Shown: one piece after another, positions 6,934 to 15,627 of the stretch
Layout: every line of letters starts with the position of its first letter
How positions within the stretch are numbered: the stretch's first letter is position 1
NCBI GenBank assembly: GCA_017694755.1
Contig: JADIMO010000097.1
Location: forward strand, 1 to 64,000
Direction of reading: 5' to 3'
DNA: 64,000 nt
Source: Candidatus Cryptobacteroides merdavium
GTDB lineage: Bacteria > Bacteroidota > Bacteroidia > Bacteroidales > UBA932
The notes under the pieces: model-generated
Databases searched by the model: none
What the model was told of the DNA's origin: nothing
What the model saw: only the letters and a program-made list of their open reading frames with translations
Program-made: the position numbers and the translations under genes

Positions 6934-8808
6934 ATGAACAGAAATTCTGTAATAGGATTCATTCTGATCTTTGTGATTTTCTTCGGATTCACATGGTATC
7001 AGTCAAAGCAGTACAATAAGCAGGTAGAATATCAGGCACAGCAGGATTCGATAGCAAGGGCGCAGCAGGCATACGCCGATTCAATATGGCGTGCGGAGCA
7101 TCCGGAAGACACTGCAGCCGTGGCGGCTGCGGACCGGAAGTCGCCTGCAGCGGGGACGGCCCGTCCGAGGATATACAAGGACAGCCTTCTGGATGTGGCA
7201 CATGAGGATTCAGCCTCCTTTGTGACCCTCGCCAATGACAAGGTTGAGATTGTCTTCAACACCAAGGGCGCACAGCCTCATTCGGTGATGATTAAGGACT
7301 ACAAGACCTACGACAGCACGGACCTCTATCTGATTGAGCCGGGAATGAGCCGGTACGGCATCACCCTCTATGCAGGAGAGAACATCAACACGAAGGATTT
7401 TGTCTTTCAGGTGGCTGAGAGCACCGACAGTACCCTCGTGATGCGTCTCCCATTTGCCGGAGGCGGATACATAGAGCAGAAATTCACCCTGGCGCCCGGC
7501 AGCTACATGGTTGAGAATGACCTTTCATTTGTGGACATGGGGAATGTGATTCCCCGTAATGTTTCAATGTTTGACATAGACTGGAATGTCGTCATACCGC
7601 GCCTTGAGAAGGGTTACAGGAACGAGATGCAATATTCCAAGCTCGATTTCTGCTATCCCGGGGAGAAGAAGCCGGAGCAGATAGGCCGCGGAAGGAATGC
7701 CGAGGAGCGGGTCGATTCGAAGGTAAGCTGGTTTGCATTCCAGCAGCAGTTCTTCTCCGCAATAATGCGGGCTGAGGAAAACTTTTCATCGGCGTCGTTC
7801 GGCATAAAGTTCTTTGAAGAGGACGATCCGGACAAGAATCTGATGACATGTTATGCCGACATGAGGTCTGAATTCGACCTTTCCGACGGCAGCGCCACCA
7901 TCCCGTACAGGTTCTATTTCGGTCCGAACCATTACCGGACCCTCAAGGATTACGGCCAGCATTACGAGAGGATAATTCCTTTGGGCGGTTCCGTGATAGG
8001 GCTTATAAGCCGTTGGGTGATCATTCCTGTATTCAATTTCCTTGGCGGATTCATCAGCAATTTCGGAATCATAATACTGATTCTTACCCTGCTGATAAAG
8101 TTCATAGTGTCTCCTCTTATGATGAAATCGTATATTTCATCTGCCAAGATGGCTGTGATAAAGCCGGAGGTGGACAAGCTGAACGAGAAATATCCTAAAC
8201 AGGAGGATGCCATGAAGAAGCAGCAGGCGATGATGGACCTTTACAAGCGGGCCGGCATCAATCCTATGGGAGGCTGTCTCCCGATGCTGCTCCAGCTGCC
8301 TGTCCTCTATGCCATGTTCCGCTTCTTCCCTGCATCAATCGAGCTGAGGCAGCAGCCTTTCCTCTGGGCGGATGACCTGAGCGCATACGACTCCATCCTT
8401 GACCTTCCGTTCAACATCCCGCTTTACGGAGATCATGTTTCATTGTTCGCCCTTCTGATGGCGGTGTCGATGTTCCTCTATTCAAAGATGAATTCGAGCC
8501 AGATGTCGGACGACCCCAACATGGCGGGAATGAAGTTCATGAGCATATGGCTGATGCCTATAATGATGCTCTTCATCTGTAACAATCTTTCCAGCGGATT
8601 GAGCTACTACTATCTCCTTTCCAACCTAATCACCATGTTCCTCACCTGGTTTGTGAAGAAATATGTGGTGAAGCCTGAAAAGATACATGCCCAGCTTGCC
8701 GCCTCGGCAGGCAAGCCTCTGCCGAAGTCCAAGTGGCAGCAGCGTCTGGAGGAGGCTCAGAAGATGCAGCAGCAGATGGCAAGGGAGCAGGCAAAGAAAC
8801 GCAGATAA
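6934..8808 (+). CDS. yidC: Membrane protein insertase YidC
   Basis: YidC inserts and folds inner-membrane proteins, alone or with SecYEG. The 624-residue protein begins with one membrane segment (residues 6-20, VIGFILIFVIFFGFT). A large periplasmic beta-supersandwich domain follows (about residues 60-345), then the conserved Oxa1/YidC membrane core (about 355-590) with FGIIILILTLLIK, SPLMMKSYISSAKM, GINPMGGCLPMLLQLPVLYAMF and YYLLSNLITMF. The tail is basic (KKRR end), as expected for ribosome contact. Its position after the DUF349 gene suggests a shared transcript. Confidence 0.97.
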   Translation: MNRNSVIGFILIFVIFFGFTWYQSKQYNKQVEYQAQQDSIARAQQAYADSIWRAEHPEDTAAVAAADRKSPAAGTARPRIYKDSLLDVAHEDSASFVTLANDKVEIVFNTKGAQPHSVMIKDYKTYDSTDLYLIEPGMSRYGITLYAGENINTKDFVFQVAESTDSTLVMRLPFAGGGYIEQKFTLAPGSYMVENDLSFVDMGNVIPRNVSMFDIDWNVVIPRLEKGYRNEMQYSKLDFCYPGEKKPEQIGRGRNAEERVDSKVSWFAFQQQFFSAIMRAEENFSSASFGIKFFEEDDPDKNLMTCYADMRSEFDLSDGSATIPYRFYFGPNHYRTLKDYGQHYERIIPLGGSVIGLISRWVIIPVFNFLGGFISNFGIIILILTLLIKFIVSPLMMKSYISSAKMAVIKPEVDKLNEKYPKQEDAMKKQQAMMDLYKRAGINPMGGCLPMLLQLPVLYAMFRFFPASIELRQQPFLWADDLSAYDSILDLPFNIPLYGDHVSLFALLMAVSMFLYSKMNSSQMSDDPNMAGMKFMSIWLMPIMMLFICNNLSSGLSYYYLLSNLITMFLTWFVKKYVVKPEKIHAQLAASAGKPLPKSKWQQRLEEAQKMQQQMAREQAKKRR

Positions 8809-8853
8809 AAGATGGCAGAAGATGGATTCTGCAGTCACATATTGAAACAGATC

Positions 8854-8897
8854 TCAGGTGCGTGGCCGGTTTCATCCGTGCCGGCACCTGATTTTTG
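8854..8897 (+). terminator. Rho-independent terminator after yidC
   Basis: Arms TCAGGTGC (8854-8861) and GCACCTGA (8884-8891), with an inner GGCCGG stem, are followed by TTTTTG. It separates yidC from the yggS-type gene. Confidence 0.75.
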
Positions 8898-8915
8898 TAA
8901 AATGAGCCAAAGATT

Positions 8916-9626
8916 ATGTCACATATAGCTGATACGATACACAGGCTCCATGAGGAGCTTCCGGAAAATGTGAAACTTGTGGCCGTATCCAAGTTCCACC
9001 CGGCAGAAGCCGTGGCCGAAGCATACGCAGCAGGGCAGCGGGTGTTCGGGGAAAGCCGTCCCCAGGAGCTTTCTGCCAAGATTGTGGCACTGAGGGAAAT
9101 GGCGGCATCATCCGACGCCCCGGAAATGTATTCGGACATCGAATGGCATTTCATAGGGCATCTCCAGACCAACAAGCTGAAGCTTGTGCTTCCGTATGTC
9201 GCCATGGTGGAGTCGGTGGACTCGCTCCGTCTTCTCAGTGCCGTTGACGGATGGGGCGCGGCCAACGGAAAGGTGACGGATGTCCTGCTGGAATACCATA
9301 TCGCATCTGAAGAGACGAAGCAGGGCTTCAGCCGGGAGGAGATATTGGACATCGTGTCCGGACAGGGATTCCGGAATGTGCGCATAAGGGGGCTGATGGG
9401 AATGGCCACCTTCACTGATGACGAGGAAGTGATCCGTGCTGATTTTGCCCGGCTCATGTCTCTCTATGATGAGATTGTCCGGCTCCGGGATGCAGGGCTG
9501 TGCCCTGGTGCGGGACCTGACTTTGATGTACGGTCTTTCGGAATGACGCATGACTACAGGATAGCCGTCGCCATGGGCGCCGATGTCGTCCGCATCGGCA
9601 CTCTCATATTCGGGGAGCGTGTATGA
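8916..9626 (+). CDS. YggS/PLPBP family pyridoxal phosphate homeostasis protein
   Basis: Members bind PLP in a single alanine-racemase-like barrel and buffer PLP supply without known catalysis. The PLP lysine is Lys26 in LVAVSKFHP. Other family motifs are VFGESRPQEL, IEWHFIGHLQTNK, GLMGMATF and the C-terminal phosphate-binding SFGMTHDYRIAVAMGAD and VRIGTLIFG. At 236 residues it is slightly longer than the usual 220-230, with a short insert before IEWHFIGH (Ala/Ser/Asp/Pro). It lies downstream of the yidC terminator and just before the pst operon. Confidence 0.93.
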   Translation: MSHIADTIHRLHEELPENVKLVAVSKFHPAEAVAEAYAAGQRVFGESRPQELSAKIVALREMAASSDAPEMYSDIEWHFIGHLQTNKLKLVLPYVAMVESVDSLRLLSAVDGWGAANGKVTDVLLEYHIASEETKQGFSREEILDIVSGQGFRNVRIRGLMGMATFTDDEEVIRADFARLMSLYDEIVRLRDAGLCPGAGPDFDVRSFGMTHDYRIAVAMGADVVRIGTLIFGERV

Positions 9627-9674
9627 CAGTGTGTTACAAAATTGTTAATTCGTATGCTCCAGTGCCTTTTCCGC

Positions 9675-9705
9675 TTGTAAAGTCGTATTGCCGGACTTAT
9701 CTTTG
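9675..9705 (+). promoter_or_regulatory. pst operon promoter
   Basis: TTG (9675-9677), 20-nt spacer, -7 TATCTTTG (9698-9705), about 36 nt before the pstS ATG. No recognisable Pho-box repeat was found upstream. Confidence 0.6.
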
Positions 9706-9741
9706 TGCCGGGTATTGAAATGCCCGTTCAGAAGTACAGAA

Positions 9742-10602
9742 ATGAAAAAGGGACACATTCTTATTTCCATTTTTGCCGCACTTTGCGTGCATGCCCAGGC
9801 AGATGCCCAGCGCATCAAGGGCAGCGACACTCTTCTCCCTCTCACACAGGAACTTGCCGAGGAATATCTTGCAGGACATCCGGATGATGAAATCATTGTC
9901 ACCGGAGGCGGGTCCGGAGTGGGGATAGCGGCTCTTCCGGAAAACACCACCGACATTGCAATGGCTTCCCGGCGCATCAAGTTCAGCGAAAAGATGAAGT
10001 TCGCGGGACTCAATCTGGATGCAAGGGAAGTCATTGTCGCCTATGATGCCCTCGCTGTGGTGGTCAATCCTTCCAATCCGGTGGACAGCCTCACCAGGGA
10101 GCAGCTTGAGGCCATCTTCCGGGGCAAGATTACCAACTGGAAGGATGTCGGGGGAGAGGACAGGAAGATAGTTGTATATTCACGGGAAACATCATCGGGA
10201 ACATACGAATTTTTCAAGGAAAGCGTCCTTGAGAACAAGAACTACATGAGCAGCATCCTTTCGATGCCTGCAACCGGTGCCATAATCCAGTCTGTAAGGC
10301 AGACCAAGGGAGCCATAGGATATATAGGTCTGGCATATCTGAACAGATATGTCAAGCCGCTCGCCGTTTCGTACGACGGCGGAGGGCATTATGCCTATCC
10401 TTCGGTGGATACTGCCGCCGACGGCTCCTATCCGATAGTCCGTCCTCTCTATTATTATTACGATGCCAGGAAGGAGGCTGCCGTCGCCCCGTTCATTTCA
10501 TACGCCCTGTCTCAGGAGGGACAGCAGTCGGTACTTGAACAGGGGTTCATCCCGGTGCCGCGGACAGACGGACAGGCAGACGGGAAAGGAGAAAATGACT
10601 GA
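9742..10602 (+). CDS. pstS: Phosphate ABC transporter, substrate-binding protein PstS
   Basis: PstS captures inorganic phosphate in the periplasm and delivers it to PstCAB. Residues 1-22 are a signal peptide. The mature protein shows PstS phosphate-site segments: KGSDTLLPL, TGGGSGVGIAAL, ASRRI and SRETSSGTYEFF. The frame opens 18 codons earlier, but that overlaps the promoter, so MKKGHILISI at 9742 is taken as the start. With 286 residues it is of the short PstS type. pstC follows after 24 nt. Confidence 0.94.
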   Translation: MKKGHILISIFAALCVHAQADAQRIKGSDTLLPLTQELAEEYLAGHPDDEIIVTGGGSGVGIAALPENTTDIAMASRRIKFSEKMKFAGLNLDAREVIVAYDALAVVVNPSNPVDSLTREQLEAIFRGKITNWKDVGGEDRKIVVYSRETSSGTYEFFKESVLENKNYMSSILSMPATGAIIQSVRQTKGAIGYIGLAYLNRYVKPLAVSYDGGGHYAYPSVDTAADGSYPIVRPLYYYYDARKEAAVAPFISYALSQEGQQSVLEQGFIPVPRTDGQADGKGEND

Positions 10603-10626
10603 ATCCAGTTGAACTGATCTTGAATC

Positions 10627-11823
10627 ATGAAGAGATTTTTGGAAAAGGCAGTGAAATGGCTGCTTACTGCAAGCGGCTTTGTGACAAGCGCAGTCATCCT
10701 GCTTATAATAGGTTTTCTATTCACCGAAGGGGCGGGGCTGTTCCGGGAGCATGTGATTGAAGAAGGCTATGTGCTTGCCCTGAACAGGGAAAATCCTGTG
10801 AAGCGCATGAATGCCGCACAGATAAAGGCGGTCTTTGATGAGGATGTCACCAATTGGAAGGAAATCGGCGGTCCGGACCTGCCTATAGTGACATTCCGTC
10901 TTGAAGATGCAGACAGATATTTTTCGGAAGAAGCTCTTGGAAAGCAGTATGAAAATGCCGGTGCTCTTATTGCCGGCCTTGTGGCAGACAATCCCGGAAT
11001 GGTGGCCTTCGTGCCGGAAAGCATGATCCCTGAAGGGGCGGACCTGAATTTCATCGAAGACAGGACCATTTCCCCGGGAGAAGTCTTTGCCGGAGCCGAA
11101 TGGTTTCCGACGGCCACTCCGGCCCCGCTTTTCGGGATGTGGCCGCTTCTTGCGGGAACTCTGTGGGTTAGCCTGTTTGCCATACTCTTTGCTCTCCCGT
11201 TCGGGATCAGCATAGCGGTATATATGGCTGAAGTGGCTTCAGAACGGGTCCGTGGTTTTCTTAAGCCTGTCATTGAGCTCCTCAACGGCATCCCGTCTGT
11301 GGTGTACGGCTTCTTCGGCCTCATCGTGATAGTGCCTCTGCTCCAGCAGGTGTTCGGCCTGCCGGTGGGGGAGAGCGGACTTGCGGGAAGCATCGTGCTT
11401 GCAATCATGGCTCTTCCTACCATAGTGACGGTGGCCGAGGATGCCATGCGGAACTGTCCCCGTTCCCTGAGGGAAGCCAGCCTGGCTCTCGGTGCCACTA
11501 AATGGCAGACCGTTTCCCGTGTGGTGATACCTTCATCCATGTCCGGAATTGCCTCCGGAGTGGTCCTCGGCATCGGCCGTGCGGTGGGGGAGACAATGGC
11601 TGTGCTGATGGTGACAGGAAATGCGGCCGTGGTGCCGACTTCCATTCTGGAACCGCTGCGCACCATACCTGCGACAATCGCGGCTGAACTCGGCGAAGCA
11701 CCTGCAGGCGGGGCGCATTACCAGTCGCTCTTCCTTCTCGGTGTGATACTTTTCTTCATTACCTTCTTCATCAACCTGTGCGTGGAGTTCATATCGTCCC
11801 GCAACCGGGCAAAAAACCGTTGA
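10627..11823 (+). CDS. pstC: Phosphate ABC transporter permease PstC with PstS-like periplasmic insertion
   Basis: PstC and PstA form the membrane channel for phosphate. Most PstC proteins are about 300-320 residues; this one has 398. After the first membrane segment (about 12-34) there is an extra periplasmic domain, residues 47-150. It resembles the second half of the neighbouring PstS: NPVKRMNAAQIKAVF and TNWKEIGG here against NPVDSLTREQLEAIF and TNWKDVGG in PstS, and NPGMVAFVP against TKGAIGYIG. From residue 170 the usual permease follows, with the EAA-type loop REASLALGATKWQT and GRAVGETMAV. Whether the insert binds phosphate is unknown. Confidence 0.93.
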   Translation: MKRFLEKAVKWLLTASGFVTSAVILLIIGFLFTEGAGLFREHVIEEGYVLALNRENPVKRMNAAQIKAVFDEDVTNWKEIGGPDLPIVTFRLEDADRYFSEEALGKQYENAGALIAGLVADNPGMVAFVPESMIPEGADLNFIEDRTISPGEVFAGAEWFPTATPAPLFGMWPLLAGTLWVSLFAILFALPFGISIAVYMAEVASERVRGFLKPVIELLNGIPSVVYGFFGLIVIVPLLQQVFGLPVGESGLAGSIVLAIMALPTIVTVAEDAMRNCPRSLREASLALGATKWQTVSRVVIPSSMSGIASGVVLGIGRAVGETMAVLMVTGNAAVVPTSILEPLRTIPATIAAELGEAPAGGAHYQSLFLLGVILFFITFFINLCVEFISSRNRAKNR

Positions 11824-11827
11824 GACC

Positions 11828-12796
11828 ATGACTGACAATACGACATCCAATATTTCTCCGTCCGCGGGCTCCCCGTCCGGAAGTTCCGGTACGGCATCCG
11901 GAAAAAATGTCCCGTCTCCTGCATCCCCGGCAGGCTACAGCGTCCGGAAACGCCGTGCACAGAAGACGGCATTCACCATATTCAGGATACTGAGCCTTTT
12001 CATAGTGCTCGTGCTTTTCGCCATCCTCGGCTTCATAATATATAAGGGGGCAGGTGTCATCAGCTGGGACTTCCTCACCAAGGCCCCGTTTGACGGAATG
12101 ACATCCGGCGGCATTTTCCCGGCAATTGTCGGCACTCTCCTTCTCATGCTCGGAAGCGCCATAGTGGCCTTTCCGATAGGGATAATGAGCGGGGTATACA
12201 TGAATGAATATGCCTCAAAAGGATGGGTGGTCAAGTTCATAAGGCTCATGACCAACAATCTCAGCGGAGTGCCGTCCATAGTCTTCGGCCTTTTCGGAAT
12301 GGCCCTTTTCGTGAAATATCTCGGCTTCGGGGACAGTATCCTCGCCGGTTCGCTCACATTGGGACTTCTTTCGCTGCCGCTTGTCATCAGGACCACCGAG
12401 GAGGCCCTCAAGGACATTCCGGACGGCATAAGGGAAGGCAGCCTGGCCCTCGGAGCCACCAAACTCCAGACCATCTGGAAGGTGGTGCTGCCGATGGGCA
12501 TGCCGCGCATCATCACAGGACTTATACTTTCGCTCGGCCGCGTATCCGGGGAAACGGCTCCGATCCTGTTCACCTGTGCTGCCTATTTCTTCCCGCAGCT
12601 CCCGACTTCGATATTTGACCAGTGCATGGCCCTGCCTTATCACCTCTATGTCATCTCCACCAGCGGAACTGACATCGAGGCACAGCAGCCGATTGCATAC
12701 GGCACGGCCCTTGTGCTCATTATCATAGTGCTGATAATCAATCTGCTCGCAGGACTTATGCGCAAGCATTTCGAGAAGAGGCTGAAAATAAAATGA
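11828..12796 (+). CDS. pstA: Phosphate ABC transporter permease PstA
   Basis: This is the second membrane subunit of the phosphate importer. The 322-residue protein has a hydrophilic Ser/Pro/Gly/Thr-rich N-terminal tail (residues 2-38) not expected in PstA. Six membrane segments follow, with the coupling motif REGSLALGATKLQT and GRVSGETAPI. It starts 4 nt after the pstC stop, so translation is probably coupled. The tail is one of several low-complexity additions seen in this window. Confidence 0.95.
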   Translation: MTDNTTSNISPSAGSPSGSSGTASGKNVPSPASPAGYSVRKRRAQKTAFTIFRILSLFIVLVLFAILGFIIYKGAGVISWDFLTKAPFDGMTSGGIFPAIVGTLLLMLGSAIVAFPIGIMSGVYMNEYASKGWVVKFIRLMTNNLSGVPSIVFGLFGMALFVKYLGFGDSILAGSLTLGLLSLPLVIRTTEEALKDIPDGIREGSLALGATKLQTIWKVVLPMGMPRIITGLILSLGRVSGETAPILFTCAAYFFPQLPTSIFDQCMALPYHLYVISTSGTDIEAQQPIAYGTALVLIIIVLIINLLAGLMRKHFEKRLKIK

Positions 12797-12816
12797 TAAT
12801 ATAAAAGAGATAAATA

Positions 12817-13569
12817 ATGGAAAAAATTGAGGCTAAAGACGTCAATTTCTATTATGGGGATTTCCATGCGCTGAAAGGCATTTCGATGGAGATACCGCAG
12901 AACAAGGTGGTGGCCTTCATCGGCCCTTCGGGATGCGGGAAATCTACCTTCCTGAGGCTTTTCAACAGGATGAATGACCTTGTCCCGGGATCGCGGCTCG
13001 AAGGGCAGATCCTCATAGACGGACAGGACATATACGGTCCGGGCGTGCAGGTGGATGAGTTGCGGAAGAATGTCGGAATGGTCTTCCAGCGTCCGAATCC
13101 GTTCCCCAAGAGCATATTTGACAACATTGCCTACGGCCTGCGGGTGAATGGCATCAAGGACAAGGAATTCATCGCCCACCGTGTTGAAGAATCCCTGAAA
13201 GGGGCCGCCCTCTGGGATGAGGTAAAGGACAAGCTGAATGCTTCCGCCTATGCGCTTTCGGGCGGCCAGCAGCAGCGTCTCTGTATTGCCCGTGCCATGG
13301 CGGTATCGCCGTCCGTGCTTCTGATGGACGAACCGGCCTCCGCCCTTGATCCGATATCCACGGCCAAGGTGGAGGAACTGATTTGTGAACTCAGGAATGA
13401 GGTGACGATTGTCATCGTGACACACAACATGCAGCAGGCGTCACGAGTGAGCGACAGGACTGCATTTTTCTATATGGGCGAGATGGTGGAATATGACGAT
13501 ACCAAGGTCATCTTCACCAATCCGCACAAGGAAGCCACACAGAATTACATTACAGGCCGTTTCGGATAA
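12817..13569 (+). CDS. pstB: Phosphate ABC transporter ATP-binding protein PstB
   Basis: PstB is the cytosolic ATPase that powers phosphate uptake. Walker A is GPSGCGKST (about residues 36-44), the Q-loop region is [13 protein letters not shown], the ABC signature is [14 protein letters not shown], and Walker B is [12 protein letters not shown]. The His switch is IVTHNMQQA. These are the exact PstB variants, and 250 residues is the normal size. It follows pstA by 20 nt. Confidence 0.97.
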   Translation: MEKIEAKDVNFYYGDFHALKGISMEIPQNKVVAFIGPSGCGKSTFLRLFNRMNDLVPGSRLEGQILIDGQDIYGPGVQVDELRKNVGMVFQRPNPFPKSIFDNIAYGLRVNGIKDKEFIAHRVEESLKGAALWDEVKDKLNASAYALSGGQQQRLCIARAMAVSPSVLLMDEPASALDPISTAKVEELICELRNEVTIVIVTHNMQQASRVSDRTAFFYMGEMVEYDDTKVIFTNPHKEATQNYITGRFG

Positions 13570-13662
13570 TCGGGACCGCCATTGGCTTCTCTGTTTTGAA
13601 CTTGATATTATGGCAATTTGTCCGGCCGGATGCCCCGATGCCGGACCAGATAATGAACTGTT

Positions 13663-14346
13663 ATGGTAAAATTCATAGAATCAGAACTGATGCAGCTCCG
13701 CAGCGAGGTGTACCAGATGTGGACCCTGGTGTACAACCAGATGGACCAGGCCAGGCAGGCCGTGCTCGGGATGGATCATGACATCGCCCAGCAGATCATA
13801 GTGCGCGAGAGGCGCGTCGATGCATTTGAACTGAAGATAGACAGCGATGTGGAGGACTTCATTGCCCTTTATACCCCTGTGGCGGTGGACCTGCGTTTTG
13901 TTCTTGCAATGCTGAAGGTGAACAATGACCTTGAGCGTATAGGGGACTATGCTGACGGGATAGCCCGCTTTGTACGGGATGCAGAGGCAGGGAACCTGGA
14001 TCCTGCCCTTGTCGAAAAGCTCCAGCTCGACACCATGTTTGCCGTAGTCCTTGAGATGATGAAGGATCTGCAGCAGGCACTTATGGAAGAGGATCCCGCA
14101 AAGGCCACATCTGTCATGTCAAAGGACGACCAGTTGGACAGGATCAAGGCCGCTTCCGAGGGCATCCTTGTAGATTACGCCAGAAGCAATCCGGACTCCA
14201 TAGCCATCTGCATGGGATTGGGCGGTGTCTTCCGCAAGCTTGAGCGCACCGGGGACCATCTCACCAACATCGCCGAAGAGATAGTCTTCTTCATTGACGC
14301 CAAGGTCCTCAAGCATACCTCAGGTTCTTCGGACTCCAGGCAGTGA
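13663..14346 (+). CDS. phoU: Phosphate signalling complex protein PhoU
   Basis: PhoU links the Pst transporter to phosphate-responsive histidine kinases and restrains uptake. The 227-residue all-helical protein has two PhoU repeats, each with an E/D-rich metal-binding motif: NNDLERIGDYADGIAR in the first and FRKLERTGDHLTNIAEE in the second. It closes the pstSCAB-phoU order. The stop lies 4 nt before the end of convergent lpxB. Confidence 0.96.
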   Translation: MVKFIESELMQLRSEVYQMWTLVYNQMDQARQAVLGMDHDIAQQIIVRERRVDAFELKIDSDVEDFIALYTPVAVDLRFVLAMLKVNNDLERIGDYADGIARFVRDAEAGNLDPALVEKLQLDTMFAVVLEMMKDLQQALMEEDPAKATSVMSKDDQLDRIKAASEGILVDYARSNPDSIAICMGLGGVFRKLERTGDHLTNIAEEIVFFIDAKVLKHTSGSSDSRQ

Positions 14347-14350
14347 CAGT

Positions 14351-15613
14351 TTATTCAACGTCTGCTTTCAGCAGGCGGATCATCTCCTTTGCGACAGCCG
14401 AGGATGCTCCGCTGCCGCCGAGATCCCTGCGTATTGAAGCATAGCCTTCGAGCATCTTCTGCCTGTATTCTCCGTCCTCTATGAGTGCGCGGACTTCTTT
14501 GACGAGATTGTCCGCATTGCATTCGTCCTGGATGAACTCCTTGAATACCAGCCGATCGGCGATCAGGTTGCCGAGACTTATGTATCTGATCTTTATTATA
14601 TGCTTCCCGATCAGGTATGTGAGTCCGTTCATCCTGTATCCGACCACCTGCGGCGTGTTGAGCAGTACCGTCTCGAGCGATGCCGTGCCTGAGTTGACCA
14701 CGGCGGCTTCGGCATTTCTGATGATTTCCTGTGTCTGGCCGAAGAGAACCCTTATGTCCGGGCCGGCATATTTTGTAAGGTATGGGGCATAGTCTTCCAT
14801 TGTCCTTGCCGGTGCTCCGGCTATCAGGAACTGCCAGTCCCTGTATTCCGGCAGTGCTGCCATCTTTTCCGCAAATTCCGTCAGCACCGGCATCATCGTG
14901 CTGATTTCCCCTTTGCGCGAACCTGCCAGCATGGCAATTATCGGCTTGTCCGGCAGCCCGTTTCTGCGGAGAAAGTCTTCACGGCTTTCTGCGGCGGCAT
15001 CGGAACCGTCGACTGCATCCACGAGCGGATTTCCTTTATATATGAAATTCACCCCCTTGCTTTTGAAGTAAGGAATCTCGAACGGGAAGACTATGAACAG
15101 CATGTCCACATATTTCTTCAGCTTGCGGATGCGTCCTTCACGGGATGCCCAAACTTTAGGGGCGATATAATAGAATACTTTCAGCCCGTGGCTGTGGGCA
15201 AATTCCGCTATCTTGAAATTGAATCCGGGATAGTCTATCAGAATGACCGCATCAGGTTTCCATGCGAGGATGTCATGCTTGCAGAAGCGGACATTGCCGA
15301 GGAGTTTTGAGGCATGTGTGAACACTTCCCAGAACCCCATTATCGCCCCCTCCTTATAGTGTCTGACAAGGCCTCCGCCGGCCCGCAGTCCATCTGTCCC
15401 GGAGCTGTCCCTGTCCGTTTTCCCTTCTGTCCGTCGTCCGTCATTCCGGTTGCTGCCATCGGCTCTTCCGCTGTTCTGCATATAGACCATGTTCATCAGG
15501 TCACCACCCCAGAACCGTATTTCCGCCTGAGGATCTTCAGTGTAAAGCCCCTTCATAAGGTTGGACCCGTGCAGATCTCCTGATGCCTCGCCTGCTATTA
15601 TGTAATATCTCAT
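14351..15613 (-). CDS. lpxB: Lipid-A-disaccharide synthase
   Basis: LpxB condenses UDP-2,3-diacylglucosamine with lipid X to form the lipid A disaccharide at the inner membrane. The 420-residue protein starts MRYYIIAGEASGDLHG and has family motifs GFWEV, LIDYPGFNFKIA, YYIAPKVWASREGR, LAGSRKGEI and NSGTASLETVLL. It is about 40 residues longer than usual. The excess is a hydrophilic Asp/Arg/Ser/Gly/Thr-rich insert at residues 46-81, between the first Rossmann strands and the HYKEGAIMGF helix. It lies 14 nt after surE and is probably co-transcribed. Confidence 0.95.
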   Translation of the reverse strand: MRYYIIAGEASGDLHGSNLMKGLYTEDPQAEIRFWGGDLMNMVYMQNSGRADGSNRNDGRRTEGKTDRDSSGTDGLRAGGGLVRHYKEGAIMGFWEVFTHASKLLGNVRFCKHDILAWKPDAVILIDYPGFNFKIAEFAHSHGLKVFYYIAPKVWASREGRIRKLKKYVDMLFIVFPFEIPYFKSKGVNFIYKGNPLVDAVDGSDAAAESREDFLRRNGLPDKPIIAMLAGSRKGEISTMMPVLTEFAEKMAALPEYRDWQFLIAGAPARTMEDYAPYLTKYAGPDIRVLFGQTQEIIRNAEAAVVNSGTASLETVLLNTPQVVGYRMNGLTYLIGKHIIKIRYISLGNLIADRLVFKEFIQDECNADNLVKEVRALIEDGEYRQKMLEGYASIRRDLGGSGASSAVAKEMIRLLKADVE

Positions 15614-15627
15614 GATTTTCCAGTGTT

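Noticed and set aside
10767..11666. 299-codon minus-strand open frame inside pstC
   Set aside because: Composition (Arg, Ser, Thr, Pro rich) is typical of an antisense shadow; pstC is unambiguous on the plus strand.
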